DNA from: Nostoc sp. UCD121
Lineage (GTDB): Bacteria; Cyanobacteriota; Cyanobacteriia; Cyanobacteriales; Nostocaceae
Assembly: GCF_014222285.1 (NCBI RefSeq)
Contig: NZ_JACKZS010000054.1
Span: 1-39,061 of the forward strand
Reading direction: 5' to 3'
Length of the DNA stretch: 39,061 nt
The notes under the pieces are model-generated. The model was not told where the DNA came from. It saw nothing but the letters and a program-made list of their open reading frames with translations, and searched no databases. Of the stretch, positions 8,436 to 16,639 are shown one piece after another. The first letter of the stretch is position 1, and each line of letters begins with the position of its first letter. A program made the translations under genes and the position numbers.

Positions 8436-8958
8436 ATTAACCCCATAAGTTTCTCTAGGAAAGTACAAAATCGTGGGTTTTGAGACGCGATAAATCGCCG
8501 TCTCTACAAGTTTTTTGGTGTATTGAACTATATTCGGGCATAATTCGGAATGCTGCACTTTGATCTTGTAGTTCTAGATATACCTAACAAGTAAACATCA
8601 AATGGTCGGTTGAAAGTATATAGGATAGATTAGATGGTCTATCTCGCTATACATTCTATGTAATATCTAGCAATTTTTTAAATTGAAATTGTTTACTTAA
8701 TTAGCAAGCTTGAGAAAACGACACCCTTATTACCCTACTTGATAATCAACAGTAGGGTTTTTTGTTGAAAATAACTAAATTATCAACTTTTAATCCAATT
8801 TTATTTATTATTAAAGTCCATAGAAGGAGCAACACAGCTAGTCTTTTAAAGGTGTTTTATACTCTAAATAAGACAAATTGATATTTGATTTGCTGGTATG
8901 GATGTAGTTACAGAGATAGCGATCGCTATTTCCCCCTTCAGATTATTTTGAAAATATC
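8436..8958. other. 523-base intergenic region with repeat and orphan terminator
   Basis: No protein gene was seen. It contains a GAGACGCGAT/ATCGCCGTCTC imperfect palindrome (8482-8504), which is a common interspersed cyanobacterial repeat. It also has a clear intrinsic terminator (8732-8763) and a HIP1 palindrome near 8918. The terminator is about 300 bases past the upstream stop codon, so a small RNA transcribed from about 8580-8763 is possible. Confidence 0.45.
8732..8763 (+). terminator. Rho-independent terminator, possibly of a small RNA
   Basis: An 8-bp perfect stem ACCCTACT (8732-8739) pairs with AGTAGGGT (8751-8758) around an 11-base loop and runs into six T residues. It points in the plus direction, while the gene to the right is on the minus strand. 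Confidence 0.75.
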
Positions 8959-10839
8959 CTAACTTCCCAACATCTGTAAGTTATGCAAAGTTGCATAAAG
9001 CCCTCCCTGTTCCAGTAGTTCATCATGACTTCCCTGTTCGATTAATTCGCCACGCTTGAGAACAAAAATTCGGTCTACATTGCGAATCGTAGACAGGCGG
9101 TGAGCGATGATAATGGCGGTACGTCTGAGCATTAGCTGGTTTAATGCTTCTTGCACTAAAGCTTCTGTGCCAACATCTAAACTAGCGGTAGCTTCATCTA
9201 ACACCAAAATTTGAGGATCGCGAATAGCAGCCCGCGCAAAGGCTAAAAGTTGCTTTTGACCACTAGAAATATTTGTGCCCCGTTCTCGAAGTTGAGTATC
9301 ATAACCCTGGGGTAGTTCTTCTATGAATTGGGCAATGTTGGTTTGCTCTGCTGCTTGTTGAATCTGTTCAATGGTATAGCCATCTCCTAAAGAAATATTG
9401 CTTTTAACATCGCCAGCAAACAAAAAGCCTTCTTGTAAAATTACTGCCATGTAGCGCCGCAGTTCTGCCTGTGGGACTTCTCGAATATCTACGCCATCGA
9501 TGAGAATGCGTCCTTTGGTCGGTTCATAGAGGCGGCATAAAAGCCGGATGATCGAAGTTTTGCCGGCACCGGTGGGGCCAACTAATGCCACTTTTTCACC
9601 AGGACGAATGGTGAAATCTAAGTCTTTAATTACGTAATCATCATTTTTATAAGCAAACCAGACATGATCAAAGCAAATCTCTCCGAGTTCAGGCGGGGAA
9701 GTAATATCTGGGGATTCTAGATTTGCAACGATTTCGTCTATGTAGCCGAATTTAGCATCAAATATTGAGAAGCGCACATTGGCGCGATCGCGGATTTCTA
9801 TCGGTTCATCTAATATATCGCCTACGCGTTCAATAGCAGTAAAACCAGCTTGAATTACTGTAAATTTTTCGGCAAAATCTCTTAAAGGGTCAAATAATCG
9901 CTGGGCATACAAGACAAATGCCGATAAAGTCCCAAAAGCTATACTTTTTCCTAACAGTAACAGACCACCCATACACAAAACAGCTGCGATCGCAATCAGC
10001 CCAATCCATTCTAAGGTTGCTGAAATAAATGAATCATAGAAAATGGTTTGATCCATTTGCTGAGTGTAGCGGCTGTTGGTGGCACGAAACAGTTCAGCAT
10101 TAAATTTTTCCCTGCGGAATAACTGCACTACGTTAATGCCAAGGACATTTTCTTGTAGCTGTGAGTTCAATATAGAAAGTTCTTCCCGCCCTTTGTAATT
10201 GGCTTTGCGGTACTGTTGCTGAATGTAAACAATTAACCAGGTAACTGGTAATAGCATCAATAGCAGCAAGCAAGTCAGTTGCCATTCGATGGAAAACATT
10301 AAACCCAAAATCACCAGCATGGAAAACAAATTGGACACGATGCCAATTGCCCCAGTGGAAAAGACATCGCCCAAGACTTCCACATCGCTGGTGATTCTGG
10401 TGATTAATTTACCTACGGGTGTGCGGTCAAAAAAGCGTACTGCTAGGGATGTTACGTGCTGAAATAAATCTTGGCGAATTGCGGCAGTGATTTGTTGCCC
10501 TAGCTTCTGTACTAAATAACCCTGGTAGCCTGTAAAAATCAATCGGATTGCGATCGCCACAAACAATAATCCCTCCAGGATATTTAACCCTTCGGACAAG
10601 GGGCGATTCCTGAGAAATTCGTAAGCGCTTGGTTCATTGCGAATTAGGGAGATAACTTGGCCAATCAACAGAGGTTGGACGGCATTAGCTAGGGCGATGG
10701 GTATGAGTAGACACATCGACAGTGCCAATAGTTGTCCGTTACGACGGGCGTAAGGTACTAGACGCAAAAACAACCGCCAGTCATTTTCACGCCGACGAGG
10801 TTGTGTATAAGATTTTTTGAGAGATTGATAGATGCTCAT
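8959..10839 (-). CDS. ABC exporter half-transporter (fused membrane and ATPase domains)
   Basis: The 626-residue protein has the MsbA/BmrA-type arrangement: a six-helix membrane domain (about residues 30-345) and an ATPase domain (about 385-620). The ATPase motifs are all present: Walker A GPTGAGKT near residue 421, signature SSGQKQL, Walker B ILVLDEATASLD with the catalytic Glu, and H-loop IIAHRLST. The signature is ISSGQ instead of LSGGQ, a common variant. It should work as a dimer exporting lipids, peptides or drugs. No second half-transporter is adjacent, so a homodimer or a distant partner is expected. The segment between TM6 and the ATPase is longer than usual (residues about 350-385). 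The substrate cannot be read from the sequence. Confidence 0.92.
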   Translation of the reverse strand: MSIYQSLKKSYTQPRRRENDWRLFLRLVPYARRNGQLLALSMCLLIPIALANAVQPLLIGQVISLIRNEPSAYEFLRNRPLSEGLNILEGLLFVAIAIRLIFTGYQGYLVQKLGQQITAAIRQDLFQHVTSLAVRFFDRTPVGKLITRITSDVEVLGDVFSTGAIGIVSNLFSMLVILGLMFSIEWQLTCLLLLMLLPVTWLIVYIQQQYRKANYKGREELSILNSQLQENVLGINVVQLFRREKFNAELFRATNSRYTQQMDQTIFYDSFISATLEWIGLIAIAAVLCMGGLLLLGKSIAFGTLSAFVLYAQRLFDPLRDFAEKFTVIQAGFTAIERVGDILDEPIEIRDRANVRFSIFDAKFGYIDEIVANLESPDITSPPELGEICFDHVWFAYKNDDYVIKDLDFTIRPGEKVALVGPTGAGKTSIIRLLCRLYEPTKGRILIDGVDIREVPQAELRRYMAVILQEGFLFAGDVKSNISLGDGYTIEQIQQAAEQTNIAQFIEELPQGYDTQLRERGTNISSGQKQLLAFARAAIRDPQILVLDEATASLDVGTEALVQEALNQLMLRRTAIIIAHRLSTIRNVDRIFVLKRGELIEQGSHDELLEQGGLYATLHNLQMLGS

Positions 10840-11036
10840 AGTAAGAGCATTATATTAATGTTTCTAAAAAAATACGCATATTTAAAGTAGCCTTTGTCCT
10901 GCGGCTCTGATACCATGCCTGAGATAGAAACCGCAAGATTCCTACTCAGACATAGATGTAGCGTATTATGCTCTAGCCTGTTCAAAATGGCAGCTAGATG
11001 ATTCTCTTGACCATTTGTATTACTATTTTTTGCCGC

Positions 11037-12044
11037 TCAACGACCGGTCATTTGCTCCAGCTTTTCAGGGTACCGAGCGCCTTGCACCGCGATCTTGGAG
11101 GCAGCGTCATCGATGTTACGCAGATCGTCGGGTGTGAGTTCGACTGAGACTGCCCCGATGTTTTCGTCCAAGCGATGCAGCTTCGTGGTTCCTGGAATCG
11201 GAACAATCCACGACTTTTGAGCCAACAGCCAGGCGATCGCAATTTGAGCAGGTGTAGCCTGCTTCTGTTCTGCAATGCTGCCGAGCAGATCAATCAAGGC
11301 TTGATTCGCCTTGAGAGCCTCCTTAGTGAAGCGAGGCAGGGTGCTGCGGAAGTCGGAGCTGTCAAAAGTCGCGTTTTCGTCGATCTTGCCCGTGAGAAAG
11401 CCCTTGCCCAAAGGACTGTAGGGGACAAAGCCGATGCCGAGTTCCTCAAGGGTTGGTATCACTTCCGCTTCAGGCTTTCTCCACCACAGTGAGTACTCGC
11501 TCTGGAGAGCCGTGACTGGCTGAACCGCGTGTGCGCGGCGAATCGTTTGCACTCCTGCTTCAGAGAGTCCAAAGTGCTTCACCTTACCTGACTGAATTAG
11601 TTCCTTCACTGCTCCTGCAACGTCTTCGATCGGCACATTCGGATCAACCCGGTGCTGATAGAGGAGGTCAATTGTCTCGACCTTGAGTCGCTTGAGCGAA
11701 CCCTCTACGGCTTCCTTAATATGCTCCGGTCGGCTATTCAGTCCGGGTGAACCCTTCATGCCACGGGGATCGGAATTCGGACTGATGTCGAACCCGAATT
11801 TGGTGGCGATGACCACTTGATCGCGGAAGGGAGCGAGGGCTTCACCCACCAGTTCTTCGTTTGTGAACGGGCCGTAGACCTCGGCGGTATCAAAGAATGT
11901 CACGCCGCGATCGATGGCGGCTCGGAGAAGGGCGGTCATCTCCTGTGTGTCTTTGGGTGGGCCATAAGAAAAGCTCATTCCCATACAGCCCAGCCCGATC
12001 GCCGAGACTTCTAAGTTGCTGTTCCCCAGTTTGCGCGTTTGCAT
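11037..12044 (-). CDS. Aldo/keto reductase
   Basis: The protein is about 335 residues when started at the ATG at 12044, where MQTRKLGNSNLEVS begins and AAAGGA lies upstream. An in-frame extension to 12101 has no family match and overlaps the antiporter stop. It is an AKR (alpha/beta barrel) with the catalytic tetrad visible: Asp and Tyr in FFDTAEVYG, Lys in IATKFGF, and His in LLYQHRVDP. Members reduce aldehydes and ketones with NADPH in the cytosol. It is the last gene of a minus-strand chain, 53 bases after the antiporter. Its first codons and ribosome site are duplicated as a scar upstream of the antiporter (13803-13860). The GC content is higher than in flanking cyanobacterial genes. The substrate is unknown. 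Confidence 0.93.
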   Translation of the reverse strand: MQTRKLGNSNLEVSAIGLGCMGMSFSYGPPKDTQEMTALLRAAIDRGVTFFDTAEVYGPFTNEELVGEALAPFRDQVVIATKFGFDISPNSDPRGMKGSPGLNSRPEHIKEAVEGSLKRLKVETIDLLYQHRVDPNVPIEDVAGAVKELIQSGKVKHFGLSEAGVQTIRRAHAVQPVTALQSEYSLWWRKPEAEVIPTLEELGIGFVPYSPLGKGFLTGKIDENATFDSSDFRSTLPRFTKEALKANQALIDLLGSIAEQKQATPAQIAIAWLLAQKSWIVPIPGTTKLHRLDENIGAVSVELTPDDLRNIDDAASKIAVQGARYPEKLEQMTGR

Positions 12045-12097
12045 TGTTTTTTTCCTTTGATGTAGAACTGATATTGTTTGCCGTTGATCGCTTCTTC

Positions 12098-13717
12098 TCA
12101 CTCGGTGCCGAATTCTTGTGAACCGATCTCCCGGACTCTGAATTCTTCCAAGTCGGTCAATAAAAAATACTTCCTGAGCAACGCTTCATCAAACTCGGCA
12201 CGGCAATTCATTTTGTTCAGTAACTCTCGTCGTCGCTCCAGCACTTCCAGGTAAATCGATTGATAGCCTTTTAATGAGTTTTGCCAAGCAAAGTTTGATT
12301 CTTCGAGTTGGCGATCGAAAAACTTCAGATTAATTTCGAGCTTGGAGAACAGATTATCCAGATGTTCGTTTCGCGCTCGCTCTCCACTGTATTTTTCTTC
12401 TAGGAATTGAAGCGAAGCCTGCGCTAATTTCTTTTGAATGATGATCTCCTGCTTTTGCTCAGGGATGAGGGTGAACCGATCTCTGAGGTTTACTGTGCGG
12501 ATCAGCCAGGGAAGCGTTAATCCTTGAAAAACCAGGGTGATGAGAATGACGATAAACGTGATGAAGAGAATTAGCTCACGGTAGAGAAATGGCTGTCCGG
12601 TTTGAGTCAGTATCGGCACGGAAAGTGCGGATGCCAGCGATACCACACCGCGCATTCCCACCCAACCGAAAATTAGCGGGCCTCTCCATCCTGGATTCGG
12701 GTCTGACACCGTGATAAAGCGGCTCATGACTCTCATCAAAACAGACGTTCCTAATGTGCAAAGTAGCCGTGTTACGATCAGCGCGATCGCGATGATTAAT
12801 CCATACCCAACGGCATTGCCTAAACTAATGTTTCCAAGCTGCCGGACGACAAACGGCAATTCAAGTCCGATGAGCAAAAAAATCAGCCCGTTCAAGACAA
12901 AGACCAGATTCGTCCATACATTTACGCCTTCAATCCGGCTCTGGTAACTCAGCAAACTATTGCGCTTGCTGGATAAGAGCAATCCACCACTAACGACCGC
13001 TAGCACGCCTGAACAGTGAAAGTGTTCAGCAGCATAATACATGCAGTAAGGCGTAACCAGGGTTAAAACAATTTCAATGCTGGACGTTGTAGGTAATAAA
13101 CGATGAATGCCATAGAAAATCAATCCTACAACCAGACCGATCGCGATTCCCGTTAAAATCACGAAAACGAAGTTGACAGCTGCTGCTTGAAATTGAAACT
13201 GTCCGGTGAGAACTGCCGCCAACGCGAAACGAAACACGATCAGCGACGAGGCATCGTTAAGCAAGCTTTCGCCTTCAATCAGACTGACTAGCGATTTTGG
13301 CACATTGACCCGCCGCATGATCGCCGTCGCGGAAACGGCATCAGGCGGTGAGATAATGCCACCCAAAAGGAAGCCCATCGCTAGAGTAAAACCGGGAATG
13401 AGCGCACTGGAGACTACTGCAATCACGCATGACGTTAAGATGACGATCGGAAAAGCAAACCCGATAATTAGCCCTCGCCATTTCCAGAATTCTTTCCACG
13501 AAACTTGCCACGCCGCTTCATACAGCAGGGGGGGGAGAAAAATAAGAAAAACCAGTTCTGGGTTAATGGTGATATTTGAAAGCGGAGCGACGAAACTCAG
13601 TGCAAGTCCGCCCAATACAAGCACGATTGGGTAAGCCAGTTGCAGCTTATTCGCAATCATGACCAGTCCGAGAACGATCAATATCAGGCAAATATATTGA
13701 ATGAAGATGTCTTGCAT
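12098..13717 (-). CDS. CPA1-family Na+/H+ antiporter
   Basis: The 539-residue protein has about 12 hydrophobic membrane segments in residues 1-415. The CPA1 signature residues are present: SPPDAVSATAI near residue 125 and GESLLNDASSLIVF near residue 150. Both contain the Asp residues used for cation-proton exchange. A charged cytoplasmic tail of about 120 residues follows, predicted to be helical. It exchanges Na+ or K+ for protons at the plasma membrane. It sits between the alcohol dehydrogenase and the aldo/keto reductase, where the leftover start of another aldo/keto reductase suggests it arrived by insertion or recombination. No strong ribosome site precedes the ATG at 13717. Confidence 0.92.
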   Translation of the reverse strand: MQDIFIQYICLILIVLGLVMIANKLQLAYPIVLVLGGLALSFVAPLSNITINPELVFLIFLPPLLYEAAWQVSWKEFWKWRGLIIGFAFPIVILTSCVIAVVSSALIPGFTLAMGFLLGGIISPPDAVSATAIMRRVNVPKSLVSLIEGESLLNDASSLIVFRFALAAVLTGQFQFQAAAVNFVFVILTGIAIGLVVGLIFYGIHRLLPTTSSIEIVLTLVTPYCMYYAAEHFHCSGVLAVVSGGLLLSSKRNSLLSYQSRIEGVNVWTNLVFVLNGLIFLLIGLELPFVVRQLGNISLGNAVGYGLIIAIALIVTRLLCTLGTSVLMRVMSRFITVSDPNPGWRGPLIFGWVGMRGVVSLASALSVPILTQTGQPFLYRELILFITFIVILITLVFQGLTLPWLIRTVNLRDRFTLIPEQKQEIIIQKKLAQASLQFLEEKYSGERARNEHLDNLFSKLEINLKFFDRQLEESNFAWQNSLKGYQSIYLEVLERRRELLNKMNCRAEFDEALLRKYFLLTDLEEFRVREIGSQEFGTE

Positions 13718-13802
13718 GAAGCGGGTGTCGAAGAGAAGAATAACGTCATTAAGAGTTGGGTTGTTTCATAATCCAAGTCCAGTCCGTTGCCTTCGGCGAG
13801 AG

Positions 13803-13860
13803 CGAAGCTGACCGCCGATACTTCTAAGGTTCTCGCGCGGTTGCATTGTGACTCCTTTGA
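13803..13860 (-). pseudogene. Scar of a second aldo/keto reductase (5' end only)
   Basis: Read on the minus strand, this piece repeats the ribosome site and first codons of the intact gene at 12044. It shares TCAAAGGA, ATGCAA, CGCG, CTTAGAAGT and TCGGCG, separated by a deletion of about 9 bases that breaks the frame. The residues LEVSA can still be read after the shift. It begins directly after the stop of the alcohol dehydrogenase, so an ADH-AKR gene pair once abutted here. Confidence 0.75.
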
Positions 13861-13862
13861 GA

Positions 13863-14924
13863 TTATTCAGATTTCAGGGATGCCATATCAATCACGAAGC
13901 GATATTTCACATCAGACTTGAGCAGGCGATCGTAAGCTTCGTTGACCTTCTGAATGGGGACGACTTCGACATCCGCAGTGATGTTGTGTTCGCCGCAAAA
14001 GTCGAGCATTTCCTGGGTTTCGGTGATGCCGCCGATCATAGAACCGGAAAGGCTGCGGCGCGCCATGATCAAGCTAAATGCCGCGACATCCATTGGCTTT
14101 TCGGGTGCGCCGACCAGGGTGATGTTGCCGTCGAGTCTGAGTAGATTGAGATAGGCGTTAATGTCATGCTTGGCGGAGACGGTATCGAGGATGAAATCGA
14201 AGCTGCCAGTGTGTTTCTGCATTTCATCGCTGTTGCGGGAGACGACCACTTCATCGGCACCAAGGCGGAGCGCGTCTTCCGTCTTGTCAGGCGAGGTGGT
14301 GAAGACAACGACGTGGGCACCGAACGCATGAGCAAACTTCACGCCCATGTGACCCAGCCCACCCAAACCGACTACACCAACTTTCTTGCCCTCGGTAACA
14401 CCCCAATGGCGCAGGGGCGAGTAGGTAGTGATACCGGCGCAGAGGAGCGGTGCAACTCCAGCCAGATCGAGGTTGGAGGGAACGCGCAGAACAAAGCGTT
14501 CATCGACGACAATGCTATCGGAGTAGCCACCATAGGTGACTGGAGCAGTCTTGTGCTTGTCTGGGGAGTTGTAGGTTTGGGTCATGTTCGGGCAGAACTG
14601 CTCAAGACCACCCCTGCAATGCGGGCAGGTGCCATCCGAGTCAACCATGCAGCCGATCGCAGTGAGATCACCGGGCTTGTACTTCGTTACTGCCGAGCCA
14701 ACCTGAGTGACCCGTCCGACAATCTCATGACCGGGGACAATGGGATAGGTAGTAGATATGAAGTCGCTCCACTCGTTACGCACCGAATGGACATCGGAGT
14801 GGCAGATGCCGCAGAAGAGGATTTGGATCTGTACGTCATGCTCGGTTGGATCGCGCCGCTCAATTGTGTCAGATGCCAATGGTGATGTTGCACTGACTGC
14901 GGAATAAGCTTTCGTATTGTACAT
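13863..14924 (-). CDS. Zinc-dependent alcohol dehydrogenase, YahK/CAD-like aldehyde reductase
   Basis: The 353-residue medium-chain dehydrogenase has catalytic zinc ligands in CGICHSDVH (Cys41) and GHE (His66), plus a later Cys in APLLCAG. The cofactor loop GLGGLGHMG is followed by FTTSPDK, a pattern typical of NADPH-using cinnamyl-alcohol-dehydrogenase-like enzymes such as E. coli YahK. It would reduce aldehydes to alcohols. The structural-zinc lobe reads D97-x2-C100-x2-C103-x7-C111, with Asp in place of the usual first Cys. AGGAG lies about 10 bases upstream of the ATG at 14924. It begins 20 bases after the stop of a cupin remnant and belongs to the same minus-strand chain as the SDR and cupin. 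It is GC-rich. Confidence 0.94.
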   Translation of the reverse strand: MYNTKAYSAVSATSPLASDTIERRDPTEHDVQIQILFCGICHSDVHSVRNEWSDFISTTYPIVPGHEIVGRVTQVGSAVTKYKPGDLTAIGCMVDSDGTCPHCRGGLEQFCPNMTQTYNSPDKHKTAPVTYGGYSDSIVVDERFVLRVPSNLDLAGVAPLLCAGITTYSPLRHWGVTEGKKVGVVGLGGLGHMGVKFAHAFGAHVVVFTTSPDKTEDALRLGADEVVVSRNSDEMQKHTGSFDFILDTVSAKHDINAYLNLLRLDGNITLVGAPEKPMDVAAFSLIMARRSLSGSMIGGITETQEMLDFCGEHNITADVEVVPIQKVNEAYDRLLKSDVKYRFVIDMASLKSE

Positions 14925-14944
14925 GAATTGATGCTCCTAGTTGT

Positions 14945-15037
14945 TTATATTTGGTGTCTGATACTGCTGTCGCTGACCTTTTCCATCCAGTCCACGGACT
15001 TGCCGTCGAGTACCTCCTGAGTGGCGATATGAGTCAT
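14945..15037 (-). pseudogene. 3' remnant of a second cupin gene
   Basis: The minus-strand frame reads MTHIATQEVLDGKSVDWMEK followed by VSD and a stop at 14945. It matches the C-terminus of the intact cupin at 15941: 19 of the first 23 residues are identical. Homology fades above about 15065, where the tail of the SDR gene begins. Only the last quarter of the gene is left. Confidence 0.85.
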
Positions 15038-15100
15038 CGCCGTTGGCGGTGAAGGTGGCGATGTCGTGCGTTTAGGGTTTGATCGTGTTGGCGACGAACA

Positions 15101-15877
15101 TCACTGCACCGTTTGGCCGCCGTCGATGACCATAGCGTGCCCAACGACGAAGGCAGCCGCATCCGAGCAGAGCCAGAGGACGGCCGCAGCGATCTCTTCG
15201 GGCTTGCCCATCCGCCCGACCGGCTCCTCCGCAATCACCTGCGCGCGCCCTTCGTCCGTGCCGCCGGTAAAGCGACCCATCATCGGGGTGTCGATGTAGC
15301 CGGGACAGACGGCGTTGACGCGAATGTTCTGCGCGGCGTAGTCGAGGGCTGCTGCCTTGGTCAGTCCGATCACACCATGTTTCGCGGCGGTGTACGCGGG
15401 GCTGCCCTTGATGCCGATGATTCCTGCGCCTGAGGAGGTATTGACGATCGCGCCGCGCCCCTGCTTGAGGATCAGTGGGATCTCGTGCTTCATGCACAGG
15501 AAAACGCCGCGGAGGTTGATGTCGATAATCTGGTTCCACTCCTCCTCCTCGTACTCCGCGGTCGGAGCCGCCTTCCTCGGCTCGATGCCCGCGTTGTTGA
15601 AGGCGAAATCTAGCCGCCCGAAAGCCTCAACGGTCTTGTCCAGTGCCGCCTTCACGTCCTCAGCCTGCGTCACGTCGCATTTGACGGCGATCGCCTGCCC
15701 GCCGAGTTCTTCGATCATGCGTGCCGTTTCTTGATTGCTCGGTTCTGAAACATCAGCAACCACCACGCTGGCACCCTCACGGGCAAACGCCAGCGCCGTA
15801 GCTCGACCGATGCCGCTCGCTGCTCCGGTCACAAACGCAACTTTTCCTGTGTAGTTTCCATTCTCGTTCGTCGTCAC
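15101..15877 (-). CDS. Classical short-chain dehydrogenase/reductase
   Basis: The 258-residue protein has the classical SDR motifs: cofactor loop TGAASGIG (near residues 15-22), an Asp after the second strand (VVVADVSE, suggesting NAD preference), NNAG, and the catalytic Ser-Tyr-Lys in NTSSG and YTAAK. Typical members oxidise or reduce alcohols, ketones or sugars; glucose 1-dehydrogenase-like proteins are close. The start is a GTG at 15877 with AAGGAG well placed upstream. Base composition is strikingly GC-rich for this genome: 41 of 60 bases in 15241-15300. It lies 63 bases downstream of the cupin gene and is probably co-transcribed. The substrate is unknown. Confidence 0.94.
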   Translation of the reverse strand: MTTNENGNYTGKVAFVTGAASGIGRATALAFAREGASVVVADVSEPSNQETARMIEELGGQAIAVKCDVTQAEDVKAALDKTVEAFGRLDFAFNNAGIEPRKAAPTAEYEEEEWNQIIDINLRGVFLCMKHEIPLILKQGRGAIVNTSSGAGIIGIKGSPAYTAAKHGVIGLTKAAALDYAAQNIRVNAVCPGYIDTPMMGRFTGGTDEGRAQVIAEEPVGRMGKPEEIAAAVLWLCSDAAAFVVGHAMVIDGGQTVQ

Positions 15878-15940
15878 TATTTTTCTCCTTCGATTCTTCG
15901 CCTAACAAGGTATTAAAACTAAAACCACCGAATGTGGTGA

Positions 15941-16333
15941 TTAGTTGGAGCATTGCTCGTCGCTGACCTTTTCCAGCCAGTCCACGGTCTTGCCGTCAAG
16001 CTGTTCCTGAATGGCGATGTGCGTCATAGCTGTGGTTGCCGTGGCACCGTGCCAATGCTTCTCACCTGGCGAGAACCAGATCACGTCCCCCGGTCGAATT
16101 TGCTCGATCACGCCACCCCAGCGCTGTGCCAGGCCGCAGCCAGCCGTCACGATCAGGGTCTGTCCCAACGGGTGGGTGTGCCATGCTGTCCGAGCGCCAG
16201 GCTCGAATGTGACACTGGCACCAAGTGTGCGTGCTGGATCATGCGCCTCGAACAGGGGGTCAATGCGGACAGTGCCGGTAAAATACTCAGCTGGCCCTTT
16301 GGCGGAAGGCTGTGAGCCACTTCTTTTAATGTC
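15941..16333 (-). CDS. Cupin with hydroxynitrile-lyase-type metal site
   Basis: The ATG at 16333 gives 130 residues and is preceded by GAAGGA; an in-frame ATG at 16363 lacks a ribosome site. It is a small single-domain cupin. Numbered from this start, the metal ligands fall at His53, His55, Gln59 (WHTHPLGQ) and His94 (EKHWH). From memory these are the positions described for the manganese-dependent cupin hydroxynitrile lyases of Granulicella and similar bacteria, and the N-terminus (MDIKRSGSQPSAKGP) is also of that type. Those enzymes cleave or form cyanohydrins in vitro, though their natural role is unclear. It is first in the minus-strand chain and divergent from the AraC regulator. A partial second copy lies at 14945-15037. 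Confidence 0.88.
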   Translation of the reverse strand, partial: DIKRSGSQPSAKGPAEYFTGTVRIDPLFEAHDPARTLGASVTFEPGARTAWHTHPLGQTLIVTAGCGLAQRWGGVIEQIRPGDVIWFSPGEKHWHGATATTAMTHIAIQEQLDGKTVDWLEKVSDEQCSN

Positions 16334-16363
16334 CATTTCCTTAATTCCTTCACTTGATGCCAT

Positions 16364-16639
16364 TTGGGTGGCTGCCCCAATCTTAGAAATTGAGCATTTA
16401 TCACTTCTCTATCAATAGGGATGAATTTTTTAAGAAGCAAGGTTAGACTTGATGGCATTTTGGTTGTCAGTAGGTGAGTCCCTTACCCAATAAAAACAGA
16501 GTTTTCTCTTGAATAAAAATCCAGACGTTTGTAAGAAGCCGGAATATTTTTTCATTGCTTTAGCTTCATATTAAGCATTTTGGAGGATAAGCAATAAAAC
16601 GATCGTCTAAGATTGTTGTACAATCCTGCAAACTTAGAA
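16364..16639. promoter_or_regulatory. Divergent promoter region between cupin chain and AraC regulator
   Basis: An AT-rich gap of about 275 bases lies between divergent genes in an otherwise GC-rich island. It should hold both promoters and the regulator's operator. No convincing repeated operator or -35/-10 pair was identified by eye. GGAGG at 16582-16586 is too far from the ATG at 16640 to be its ribosome site. Confidence 0.5.

Noticed and set aside
12045..12101. In-frame N-terminal extension of the aldo/keto reductase
   Set aside because: It overlaps the antiporter stop, has no family match, and the ATG at 12044 has the ribosome site.
14166..14885. 239-codon open frame on the plus strand opposite the alcohol dehydrogenase
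   Set aside because: It is antisense to a well-conserved enzyme in GC-rich DNA, where long chance frames are common, and has no family resemblance.
15072..15539. 155-codon minus-strand frame overlapping the SDR
   Set aside because: The product is Arg-rich and low in complexity, and the SDR frame carries all conserved motifs, so this is a shadow.
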